Source of the DNA: Plantago ovata
Lineage: Eukaryota > Streptophyta > Magnoliopsida > Lamiales > Plantaginaceae
Length of the DNA: 64,000 nucleotides
Reading direction: 5' to 3'
NCBI GenBank assembly: GCA_028274465.1
Contig: CM051455.1
Location: 90,168,871-90,232,870, forward strand
Part shown: positions 54,006 through 64,000 of the stretch, in pieces
How positions within the stretch are numbered: the first letter of the stretch is position 1
How the letters are laid out: each line of letters starts with the position of its first letter
Notes under the pieces: generated by a model
What the model saw: only the letters and a program-made list of their open reading frames with translations
Database searches by the model: none
Told to the model about the DNA's origin: nothing
Translations under genes and position numbers: made by a program

Positions 54006-55139
54006 ATGAGTCGCAGAAACACTCGTCGTGCCAGCAGCAATGGAAGTGGAGACGATCAGCATGCTGAAAATGGAGACCAAGTGGACCGTATCATCGCTGC
54101 TTTTGGGAATTTCAGCGAAACCATTCGCCGAGCTGGAGCACCAGCACCACCTGTTCAGCCAGCTCCTCCGCCACCACCACCGATCTAGACCATCGATCAA
54201 GCTGCGGAACGATTCACTCGATTCCATCCTGAGAGGTTCGAGGGAACACCAGATGCCCGTAAGGCTGAGCTCTGGATCGAAGGTATGGAGAACTTATTCT
54301 CGATCCTGCACTATCCGGACGAGAGGAAGATCGAGCTTGCTGCTTTCCAGTTCGTGGGAGCCGCCAGGAACTGGTGGAGAACCGTGAATGCAAGATGGAG
54401 GCAAGAGGGAGTTGCTCGTACCTGGGAGAATTTCACTAAGGACTTCATGGACAAGTACGTACCTCGCCTGGTTCGCGAGAACCGGAGAGATAAATTTCAA
54501 GCTTTGGTGCAAGGGAACATGGATGTTGCCGACTATGATTCGGAGTTTACCCGGTTACTGAAGTACGTGCCGCATTCCAGGATGGTGAACGAGAGAAGGT
54601 TCGTCACTTTGTGAAGGGACTCAACTCTTAGATCCGGTACAGTCTATTTGGGACCAATATGCCTACCTATCTCAAGGCTGTCGAACTCGCCTCCGAGGTA
54701 GAGAGTGGTCTCAAGGAGATTAAGATGGCTGATAAGCCATACTCGAACAAGAGGAACTACTCTAGTTCTTCTGGGAGCCATGGAGGAGGAAGCCAATCTG
54801 GATATAAGAGGGAGAATCAAGGAGGATATCAATCTGGATATCAGGCACCACCGGCGAAGTATTCCCGTACTCAGCATGACAACCGTTCTCGCAACACTAC
54901 TGGACGGTCTGGGCAGTCATCCCAGGCAAGGAAGAACTGCAACTACTGTGGAGGAGTCAACCACGATGAGCACAACTGCTGGAAAAGACAGGGCTTATGC
55001 TTGGCTTGTGGGAGTAAGGATCACAAGATTAGCCACTGTCCGAACCGTCATGCCATTGTCAAGGGAGGAAGGCCAAGAGACTATGCTCCGAGAAACGATG
55101 GAAAGGGTACTATGGCGAAGCCCCGAGTTTTCAGCATAG
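54006..55139 (+). pseudogene. gag of element G
   Basis: Starts at ATG 54006 (MSRRNTRRA). A TAG at 54186 follows a proline-rich stretch where CAG would fit, and the frame then reads through the gag core (FTRFHPERFEGTPDARKAELW, FVGAARNWWRTV). Two extra bases near 54592 shift the frame, and a TAG at 54629 stands where TGG would fit. The text resumes at 54659 with two zinc knuckles, [14 protein letters not shown] and [14 protein letters not shown] (about 54950-55050). Confidence 0.85.
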
Positions 55140-56347
55140 GCGGTCATGAAGTTCCTGACACCGCAAATGTGGTTGAAGGTACGTTACTGATCGCTCAAAC
55201 TTCTTCTAAAGCTTTATTTGATCCTGGTGCTACGCATTCATTTATTGCTGAAGTATTTGCTGAGTCACTCGTTTTACCATACAAAGTATTACCCTTCGCT
55301 TTAGAAGTATGTACGCCTTTGGGAGCTAGTCTAATCACTAAGAAGTCCGTCGAGCGATGTGAGATTTCCATCCTAGGAAGAACTTTCCCTGCTGACCTTA
55401 TATTTCTACCTCTATCAACCTACGATGTTATTCTGGGTATGGATTGGCTGTCCGAGCACTACGCGCAACTGGATTGTCGAACCAAGGCTATATCCCTGGG
55501 AAAACCGGGAGAGGAGAAAGTCGTATGGAAAGGAGATAAGAGAAAGGATGCGAAGTTTATACTGTCGGCCATGGAAGCTAGGAGGCTGTTCGTGAAGGGT
55601 GCTACCTGCTTTTTGGCATATCTGATCAATAAACCCAAAGATCAGCCAAAAATCGAGGAAGTCAGGGTGGTTAAGGAGTTCAAGGGTGTTTTCCCTGAGA
55701 AGCTGGATTCCGTACCCCCTGAGCGAGAAGTGGAGTTTAGCATTGATCTGGTACCTGGCACTGCACCCATATCGAAGTCACCGTATAGGATGGCACCTGC
55801 TGAGCTTAAGGAGCTGAAGACTCAACTGCAAGATCTGGTGGATAACGGTTTTGTGAGACCTAGTTCGTCACCTTGGGGATCACCGGTTTTGTTCGTAAAG
55901 AAGAAGGATGGTACTATGAGGATGTGCATCGACTATCGAGGCTTGAACCAAGTCACTGTCAAGAACAAGTACCCCCTGCCCCGTATTGAGGAACTTTTCG
56001 ATCAGTTGGAAGGTTCGAAGGTTTACTCAAAGCTTGATCTGCGACAAGGCTACTATCAAGTTAGGGTAAGGGAACAAGACATACCTAAGACTTCCCTAAA
56101 CACGAGGTATGGTCATTACGAGTTCGTAGTGATGCCGTTTGGCCTTACGAATGCCCCGGCTGTGTTCATGGATTTGATGCACCGAGTTTTTCTGCCGTAT
56201 TTGGATCAGTTTGTTGTTGTTTTCATTGATGACATTCTCGTTTACTCAAATCTGAAGAGGATCATGAGAAACATCTGCGAATTGTCTTGGAAACTCTTCA
56301 GAACAACAAATTGTATGCCAAATTCAGCAAGTGTGAATTTTGGCTAG
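55140..56347 (+). pseudogene. protease and reverse transcriptase of element G
   Basis: In the same open frame as the zinc knuckles. The protease has [14 protein letters not shown] (DPG in place of the more usual DSG/DTG; this form is seen in Tekay-like elements) and VILGMDWL. Reverse transcriptase has [28 protein letters not shown] and the catalytic [10 protein letters not shown] (near 56225). One base is missing directly after that motif (near 56250), so the frame runs into unrelated residues and stops. Confidence 0.85.
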
Positions 56348-57000
56348 ATAAAGTAGCTTTCTTAGGGCACATTATCTCTGGAGAAGGTTTGGAGGTTGAC
56401 CCATCGAAGATTGAGTCGATAGTCAATTGGAAGAGACCTGAATCTGTCACTGAGGTGAGGAGTTTTCTCGGTTTGGCTGGTTACTATCGCCGTTTTGTGA
56501 AGGATTATTCGAAGATAGTTGGACCCTTGTCCTCTTTAACAGGGAAAAATCCTAAGTTCGTATGGAGTGACAAGTGTGAGGAAAGCTTCGAGGAGTTGAA
56601 GAAGAGACTGACCACTGCCCCTATACTAGCTCTTCCCGAGGGAACCAACGACTTTATAGTCTACACTGATGCCTCAAAGGAAGGTTTGGGTTGTGTACTG
56701 ACGCAACGAGAAAAGGTGATCGCATATGCTTCGAGAAAGTTGAAGCCATATGAAAGAAATTACCCAACCCATGACCTTGAGCTAGCTGCGATAGTCTTTG
56801 CTTTGGGAAGTGGAGACACTATCTTTATGGTCCTGAGTTCACTATCCTCACGGATCATAAGAGCTTGAAGTATGTGTTTACCCAAAAGGAGTTGAACATG
56901 AGACAACGACGATGGATGGAATTTCTGGGCGATTACACCTGTACCATTCGATACCATCCCGGCAAGGCCAATGTGGTCGCTGATGCTTTAAGTCGTAGGG
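56287..57000 (+). pseudogene. connection and RNase H of element G
   Basis: Continues from the frameshift with [29 protein letters not shown] and RNase [17 protein letters not shown], then [15 protein letters not shown]. Another missing base near 56807 shifts to the frame of 56865 ([15 protein letters not shown]), which ends the domain at VADALSRR. Confidence 0.85.
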
Positions 57001-58548
57001 TACACGTGTCAAATCTCGAAGTATCCAAATTGTCATGTATGTTCGCCAATATCACTTTGAGGTATGAGTTGGCAGGAAAGATTCTTGAGGCTCAAGAGCA
57101 TGATGAAGAGCTTCAAGATATCAAGGCACATATTACTGAGCCTCGAAATGCGAAATTATCTATTGATGAGAATGGAGCCCTAAGGTTTCAGGGTAGATTG
57201 TGTGTGCCTTCTAATGAAGAGCTTAGACGACTAATTTTGGAGGAAGCTCATAAGTCTAAGTATTCGATGCATCCTGGAGGAAACAAGATGTACGAGGATT
57301 TGAAGAAGGTTTACTGGTGGACCTATATGAAACGAGATGTTGCACAGTTTGTGCAAAGTTGTTTGGTCTGCCAGCAAGTGAAGGCTGAGCACCAGAAACC
57401 GGGAGGTTTACTACAACCACTCGAGATTCCACAGTGGAAATGGGAGATGATCACTATGGATTTTGTGACTGGTCTACCGGTAGCTAGGGGTGGTTTTGAT
57501 AGTGTTTGGGTTATTGTCGATAGGTTGACAAAATCAGCACATTTTCTACCTGTTAAAACCACTTATACATCCGAGAAGTTAGCCGAAGTCTATCACGATG
57601 AGATAATTAGGCTTCATGGCACTCCGGTGAGCATTGTATCTGATAGAGATCCGAAGTTTGTCTCGAGATTTTGGAAGCAAGTACATGAAGGCTTAGGTAC
57701 TAAGTTGAATTTTAGTACCGCAGCACATCCGCAGACAGATGGTCAATCCGAAAGGACCATTCAAACTTTAGAGGATCTTCTGAGATTGTGTGTGCTGGAT
57801 CACCAATGAAGCTGGGCACAACATTTGCCATTGGTGGAGTACGCTTATAACAACAGTTATCAAGCATCGATTAGTATGGCACCGTTCGAGGCGCTGTATG
57901 GTCGGAAGTGTAGATCACCACTGTACTGGGATTTGGAGGACCGAATTTCTACCCCAGTAGCTGGAGAGAGGTCTCTCAACGAGATGATACAAGAAACCTT
58001 GGAAAAGGTTAGACTTATCCCAGACCGATTGAGAACTGCTCAAAGTCGACAGAAGAGTTACGCCGATAATCGTAGGCGAGATTTGGAATTTGAAGTGGGT
58101 GATTTTGTCTTTCTCAAGCTATCTCCGAGAAAGGGAATTGTTCGTATGGATCGTAGAGCTAAACTGAACCCTCGATACGTGGGTCCATACGAGATCATTG
58201 AGAGAGTTGGCATTGTAGCTTATCGGTTGCAACTGCCCACTACTATTACTGGAATTCATAATGTATTCCATGTATCTCAACTGAAGAAGTATTATCCGGA
58301 TCCGTGCTCACGTGATCCAACCCGAGGAAGTGACCATTGAGGAGGATTTGTCGTATGTGGAGCAACCGGTTCGTATTCTTGACCAGAAGGTACAACATCT
58401 CCGTAATCGGCAAATCAAGCAAGTAAAGGTGTTGTGGAGAAATCATCAGTATGAGGAGGCAACCTGGGAAAGCGAGGATGACATGCGCCGGCAGTATCCC
58501 GAGCTCTTCAACTTTTCAGGTGCGAATTTGGGGACCAAATTCTTTTAA
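56865..58548 (+). pseudogene. integrase and chromodomain of element G
   Basis: The zinc-binding region ([11 protein letters not shown] ... CLVCQ) is intact. The catalytic residues lie in [17 protein letters not shown] and [15 protein letters not shown] at 57807 interrupts (GGA would fit), then YAYNNSYQASISMAPFEALYG continues in the same frame. Near 58300 a frameshift separates the GPYEI/HVSQLKK region from the chromodomain (ILDQKVQHLRNRQIKQVKVLW ... EEATWESEDDM, about 58370-58500). Chromodomains guide insertion to marked chromatin. Confidence 0.85.
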
Positions 58549-58559
58549 GGGGGGAAGAG
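58546..58559 (+). promoter_or_regulatory. polypurine tract of element G
   Basis: AAGGGGGGAAGAG directly before TGTAACACCCCG, the start of the 3' LTR. Confidence 0.85.
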
Positions 58560-61010
58560 TGTAACACCCCGTCTTTTTTAATTATTTAATTATTTATTTA
58601 ATTATTGTTTTATTATTTTAACTATTTATTTTAGTTAATTAATTATCAGAGTAAATTATTTATTCGATAATTAATTATTTATTTTCGCGTAAGTTAGTTC
58701 GTTTCGTTTCGTTTGGATCAAGCTAGACTATGTGATCTGTTTAGCCTTTTCGTTTGGCCCAATTGCCTAACCCAGTCAAAAGCCTGTTTGACCGGCCCAT
58801 TATTTGCTAACCCTAACCCTAGTCAGTAGTCTCCCATTTCCATTCTCTTCAACCGTTTTTCACCAAAAGAGAGAAAGAAAGAAAGATTAGAGAGAAAAGA
58901 AAAGAGAAAGAAGAGAGAAGAGAGAGGAGAAGAAAACTTCGGTTGCTGCTGCCTATCTCCGATCCGGTCCCGTCCGCCGCCGCCGCCCTTCCGTTCCTGT
59001 CCCGTCCGACGCCGCCGCCTTACCGTTCCGTTCCGCCGCACCGATTCTCGCCGCCGAGATCGATCTGTTCTGTTCGATCGATCGCCGCACCGCCGCCATC
59101 GATCGATCCGTTCGCGTCTATCTCTCGCACGCCGCCGTCTGATTCGCGCCGCCTGACCTCGTTCGCCGCCCCTGTTCCCGTCTGTTCGCCGTGCCGCTTC
59201 GCCTCGTTCAACCGGTCCGTTGTTCTGAACCGATCGGTAAGTGGTTTGATCTTTCCATTCCGATTCAATTTCGCTTTTGGTTCGATTCGGATCTCGATTG
59301 ATTTCCTTTTCTTTTTGATTTATTCGAATTGTAGATTGTTCAACCCTTTCTTTCGATTCGAAGGTAAATCTCGTTTCCTTATTGCTGCTCTCGATTCTAA
59401 ACTCGTATTCTCGTATTCTGTTTCGACTTTTTGCCTTGGACTATTTTACCCTTGATCGATCTGACCTTGTTAATTATTTCGAACCGAGAACCGGGACTTA
59501 GGTTGTTAGTGTAGTTACTGTTTGGCTGGACTTGTGAACTTTTGACCTCGTATGTTGACTTTGTTTTCCTGTTTGACCTCGAAAGGACTTTTGGACATTG
59601 TTGTTACTGTTTTGGAACCTTGTGGACTGATTTGGGAAACCTAAAGGACCTTTTTGCAGTTTTACCGTTGACCGTAGTTGACTGACAGTAAGCTTTTATC
59701 GTAAACCTTGTTGTTTTGAGAAGACTGTTAAGTGTTGGAGCTTCTGGTTTGTTTGTACGGTTTGTTTTTGAAAAAGGGTTATTTTGCAATTTACCACTGA
59801 GGGTATTTCGGTAATTTCAAAAATCTAAAAACCGAAAGAGTTTCTGAAAATATTTCAAACTTAGTATCTGTTTTTGTAAGTTAGTATTGACTTGACTGGC
59901 TAGCCTAGTTGGTTAGGTTCTTGCTTGACTAACTTAGAGGTCTCGTGTTCGAACCCCGTCTTTACCATTCCTTTTTCAACCCTTTGCCTTCCGTCCGTTC
60001 GACTTCTAAAGTGTGTTTAGTACTTTCTTGTTAGGTTCTCCTGTGTTCATTAACCCGTAAAAGCTCGTTACCCGTTGAAGGTCTTTGCTCGCAAGTTAAG
60101 GTGAGTGCTCACCCCTAAACCTATTATTTGCGAAAACCGGAAGGATATGTGACAACTTGTACTATTACTTATACTGTTTTACTGTATGCTTCCGCGTAAA
60201 AGTATAAGTCCTAAGTATGAATTTTACATTTCTGTTTATTGCTACTCTGTTTTGTACTGACCTTTCTGCAGGAACACCTCTCGGTGTTAATTATTTGTAT
60301 CTGTTGTTCTGTATCTGTTCTGTTTCCGTGTGACCGGTCGATTAGGCTATGATTAGGTAGGCTTGGGTAGTAGAGGACTATAGGGTTTGCTTGATTGTGG
60401 CCTAGTCTATTCCCTTTTAGGCGCGAGGCAGAAGTCGCTGAGGTCTATTAGGGTCGTAGGATCTGTTTCCCCAAAGTACACGGGGGTTTCTGTTTCTGTC
60501 CGGAGTTGTTCACCCTCTGGAGGGAGTTATAAGGGCATTCTGGGAGTAGGAGCAATAAGGCGGGCTGCACCAACGATCTACAACGTATCTGTTCTGTTAA
60601 TCTGCTATATGTGTTCTGTTCTGCTTGCTCGTTTTCTGAAAAGGATTTTGATTTTAAAACTGTTTACTTTCTGTTTTTAACTTAGAACCTCACTGAGATC
60701 CTTTATCTCACACTCTTTTGTTTTTTTCAAAATTCCTTCCTTCCAGATGCTGCTGAGGATGTGCGTGACTAGGATGCCAGCGACTGAGAGAAGGGTCTGG
60801 GGTGTCATGGGTTTCTTTTCAAAATAAGAAGAAAAACTTTTACTGTCTTCATTCGTTGTTTCATTTGAACTTGAGTTGTCATTGGATATTGTTTATTTCT
60901 GCTAGCGTCAAAGATTATTTTGGCATTAATTGCCGACCGTTGCTATTAAAGTTATTTTTGACTTTCCTTTCAAGAAATTATTTTTGGTTTTCAAAACCGG
61001 CACCGTTACA
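58560..61010 (+). repeat. 3' LTR of element G
   Basis: 2451 bp, TGTAACACCCCG ... CACCGTTACA, with the same modules as the 5' LTR and a complete A/T-rich start. Long ORFs in the GCC-rich part (58943-59455 and its 5' LTR counterpart 50829-51131) look like composition artefacts. Confidence 0.9.
59894..59968 (+). repeat. tRNA-like module in the 3' LTR
   Basis: Second copy of the module at 51800-51874: A box 59901-59912, B box 59947-59957, with one change (GGTCTCG for GGTCCCG). Confidence 0.6.
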
Positions 61011-63655
61011 GGTCAGGTGACAGAATTGGGGGTGCACCTATTTCTGCTGCTGAGTGTTGTGATTTTGAGGAGGCGCTGGTGGATGCTCAACTGCAGGAAC
61101 TCTGCTACACTGGTTGGGAATTTACATGGTGCAATAGTCAAGATTATAGGCTCATCTACAACAAGATAGATAGGTGTTTTGGCAACATAAATTGGATAAG
61201 GGAATATGTCCACATAGTAGTCAGTGTTATGAATCCGGGCTGCTCGGATCATAGCCCTCTTATGATCCAATGTGGTGCTGCAAGAAGAAAACCTCCAAAA
61301 AGGTTTCGTTTCCTTAATTGTTCAGCTGATCACCCTGACTTTGTCACTGCTGTGAGGCAAGGTATGGATATACAGATAGCGGGTACAAGAATGTATCAAG
61401 TTTGGATGAAACTTAAGAATGTAAGGGAACATTTAAAGGGACTCGATCAGTAAGTACTACTCCCATGCCCAGTTGAAGGTGGCAGCTACCAAATCTTTAC
61501 TGGATCAGTTGCAAACTAGACTAATAGATGACCCTTTGAATGTTGCCTTATTTCAGCAAGTGAAAGGTGCTAAAGAGGAGCATGTGAAATGGGCTAGAGT
61601 AGAGGAACAGATCCTTAAACAAAAGTCCAAGGTCCATTGGTTGAAATGTGGAGACGAGAATAATAAGTACTTCCATGCTAGCTTGGCTTCTCAAGGTTAC
61701 AAAGGGATTTCTGTTTTGTTTGATAATATGGGGAATAAACTCGTTGATGAGATGGATATTCAACAAGAGGTGGTTAGTTTCTATAAAAACTTGTTAGGAA
61801 CGCCTGTTGTTACCTCTTTAGCAGTTGATATCCAAGTGGTGAATCGAGGGAGAGTTCTTAATTCCCAACAGAGGATAAAGCTGGTGGCGCCAGTAACGGA
61901 GGAAGAGATTCGCTTGGCTTTAAACTCAATAGGGGATATGAAAGCTACCGGGGTGGATGGATTTTCTGCAAAGTTTTACAAGAGTTCTTGGCATATTGTA
62001 GGCCGAGATATTGTTGCTGCAGTACAGAACTTCTTCTTGACGGGTTGTATGCTGAAAAGTATTAATGCCACTCTCATTACATTAATCCCCAAGTCTGAAA
62101 CTGCTAACACCATCATGGACTACAGGCCCGTTGCTTGCTGCAGTGGAAGATGCTTCATCCATTATTGTCCATGGACAAGCTGGATCCATCTTCGATGTTC
62201 CGATATGTCTTGTATAAAATCATATCTAAGGTGTTAACAAATCGACTCAGTGAGGTGATGAGTTACTTGACAGGAGAGGAACAGTCTGCCTTTGTTCCAG
62301 GTAGCTATATTCACGATAATACTATTCTGGCGCAGGAGATTATTAAAGGTTATGGACGTCGTAATATCTCAGCACGTTGCATGATCAAGATTGTCCTTCA
62401 AAAGGCATACGATTCAATTCAGTGGGACTTTCTCGATCAGCTGCTTCGGGCACTTCGGTTCCCGGCTCCTTTTGTAAAATGGATTATGGTGGGACTCAGA
62501 ACTGTGAGCTATCAAATCAATCTAAATGGCTACTTGACGGATCCATTAAAGGGAGGGAAAGGCTTGCGACAGGGGATCCTATTTCCCCATTTTTATTTGT
62601 GATCTGTATGGAGTATCTTAGCCGGTTGATGAGAGGTTTAAGAGATAATACTCAATTCAGATTCCATCCTGAGTGTGCCGTGCTAGGAATCACTCATCTG
62701 GTGTTCGCTGATGATCTTCTGTTCTTTTGTAAAGGGGACTTAAAGTCTACTAGAGCCTTACTGGAAATGTTTGAGAAGTTCAGCAGAACATCGGGACTGA
62801 TAGCGAATTGTCGGAAAAGTGAAATCTACTTTAGTGGTGTGAAACAAGAAGTCAGAGCGCGTATTTTGGAGTTAAGTGGCCTGCAGGAAGGTCACCTCCC
62901 CTTTATATATCTTGGAGTACCTCTAAACGGGAAAAGACTTTCTATAATCCAGTTCCACCACTACTAGAGAAGATGGTTGGGAAAGTTACTCACTGGACCT
63001 CACGTCTCTTGAGCTATGGTGGACGATTGCAGCTTGTGAATAGTGTCCTATATTCTATTCAACATTACTGGAGTAGGATATTCTTGTTCCCAAAGAAAGT
63101 AATGAGAGCTATTGAAGGCATATGTAGACGTTTCCTATGGACCGGTGAAGCTGGGGAAAGTATTAAAGTCGCCAATTGCTTGGGATAGTCTATGCAGATC
63201 AAAGAAAGAAGGGGGTCTTAGCTTAATTCATATTCCGACAAGTAATAAAGTTGCCTTTCTGAAGCTTCTGTGGGCTATAAATACGAAGGAAGATAAATTA
63301 TGGATCAAATGGCTACATGCTTTTTACATTAAGGATCAACAGGTTAGAACCATGCCAGTTCCTGCTGAGGCGTCTTTTTTGTTGAGGAAAGTTTTAAAGT
63401 GCAGGGATTTGGTAGAAGAAACAGGTAATTTGGATGCTTTAATGCAACACCCGTCCTTTGATGCAAAAGCTGCCTATAGTATGGTGAGACCAGAGGAGAA
63501 TCAAGTTACTTGGAAGGAGTTCATGCTGAACAATAAAGCAACTCCTAAAGCTAGATTCTGCCTTTGGATGCTGTTGCGTGAACGCCTTGCAACGAGGGAT
63601 AGGATGTTGCGGTTTGATCCAACAATTGATCAAACCTGTATTCTTTGCAAACAAG
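61011..63655 (+). pseudogene. LINE ORF2 endonuclease end, reverse transcriptase, zf-RVT
   Basis: Continues the endonuclease with GDRIGGAPIS, GWEFTWCN and CSDHSPLM. Then come the reverse transcriptase regions: EEEIRLALNSIGDMKATGVDGF, TLITLIPK, the catalytic VFADDLLFF (about 62705) and ANCRKSEIYFSG. The end is ARFCLWMLLRERLATRDRM with CILCK, the zf-RVT domain of plant LINEs. There are at least four frame changes (near 61455, 62140-62206, 62575 and 62965-63110). The one at 62140-62206 is an insert of about 67 bp. The text stops at the CACTA transposon. Confidence 0.85.
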
Positions 63656-64000
63656 CACTACAAGAAAAACAGAAATTAATGACGCAAATTAGCGACGCAT
63701 AACCATGCGTCGCTAAATTTAGCGACCCATCGCCCATACGTCGCTATGCTAATTAGCGACGCATGAGTTTTGGTCGCTAAATTAGCGACGCATGGTTATG
63801 CGTCGCTAAAATTAGCGACCCAATCTCATGGGTCGCTAATAATTAGCGACCCATGAGTTTATGGGTCGCTAATTACATGGGTCGCTAAATTAGCGACCCA
63901 GTTTCATGGGTCGCTAGTAATTGGCCTAGAAATAAAAAAAAAGGGTTAATTATAAATTAGTGATGTTCCTAATACTTTCTTATACATTAGTGATACATGA
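63656..64000 (+). mobile_element. CACTA transposon, left end (continues past the window)
   Basis: CACTACAAGAAAAAC at 63656 is the standard CACTA terminal sequence. It is followed by subterminal palindromic repeats of the form TTAGCGACSCAT ... ATGSGTCGCTAA (about 63680-63925). The 3-bp target repeat would be AAG (63653-63655). No transposase lies in the visible part. It sits in the LINE zf-RVT region. Confidence 0.85.

Larger units (their letters stand above)
50647..61010 (+). mobile_element. Tekay-like Ty3/gypsy chromovirus G
   Basis: Contains a 5' LTR missing its first 201 bp (50647-52916), a tRNA-Met primer site, an upstream accessory ORF, gag-pol with a chromodomain, a PPT and a complete 3' LTR (58560-61010, 2451 bp). 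It interrupts the LINE endonuclease. The left junction has lost both the LTR start and part of the LINE, so no target repeat remains. LTR length, TGTAACACCCCG start and pol text fit the Tekay/Del lineage. Confidence 0.9.

Noticed and set aside
58943..59455. ORF of 170 codons in the GCC-rich part of the LTR (also 50829-51131)
   Set aside because: Low-complexity proline/serine/arginine text caused by GCC/CCG repeats in an LTR leader; the two copies differ in length and frame.
63680..63925. Evenly spaced palindromes resembling a CRISPR array
   Set aside because: Plant nuclear context, variable spacing, and CACTA terminal sequence directly beside them.

Overview
The window is plant nuclear DNA, probably from pericentromeric or other repeat-rich chromatin. 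It consists almost entirely of transposable elements inserted into one another, and I see no convincing host gene. The plant assignment rests on the element lineages: Athila-type Ty3/gypsy with tRNA-Asp primer sites, Tekay- and Reina-like chromoviruses with chromodomains, several Ty1/copia elements, a plant LINE with a DUF4283-like ORF1, MITEs and a CACTA transposon. I cannot name the species.

Region 1 (1-21968) is Athila-like. Element A (+, 1-3766) is cut by the window edge and keeps the end of gag-pro, an integrase remnant and the 3' LTR. Element B (-, 4329-21963, target duplication CTATT) is split by element C (-, 10510-18783, target duplication AGTTT), which landed inside B's gag-pro gene. 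B and C both carry gag-pro but no reverse transcriptase, RNase H or integrase. C has an intact 662-residue gag-pro reading frame, and B has an extra downstream ORF. All three share a post-gag-pro hairpin and several copies of a palindrome joined to a PPT-like tract.

Region 2 (21969-38720) holds a partial Tekay-like LTR, a short exon-like stretch, a minisatellite, a complete but decayed copia element (-, 24918-34547, target duplication GTAGT), a remnant of a second copia element, a Tourist-like MITE, and a GTGAAACYAAC minisatellite with a hAT-like MITE inside it (target duplication AGTGAAAC). The leader of the copia element carries four hairpins with a shared loop and covarying stems.

Region 3 (38721-64000) is one LINE on the + strand, broken up by later insertions. 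A Reina-like chromovirus (38880-49605, target duplication AAATG) sits in its ORF1. A young copia element (43883-49582, one LTR difference in 349 bp) sits in the 3' LTR of that chromovirus. A Tekay-like chromovirus (50647-61010) sits in the LINE endonuclease domain. A CACTA transposon starts at 63656 in the LINE zf-RVT region and runs off the window. Nearly every polyprotein gene is broken by frameshifts or nonsense codons. Several of the nonsense codons look like CAG to TAG changes, as expected from decay of methylated DNA. The clearest exceptions are the gag-pro of element C, the accessory ORF of element B and the upstream ORF of the Tekay-like element.
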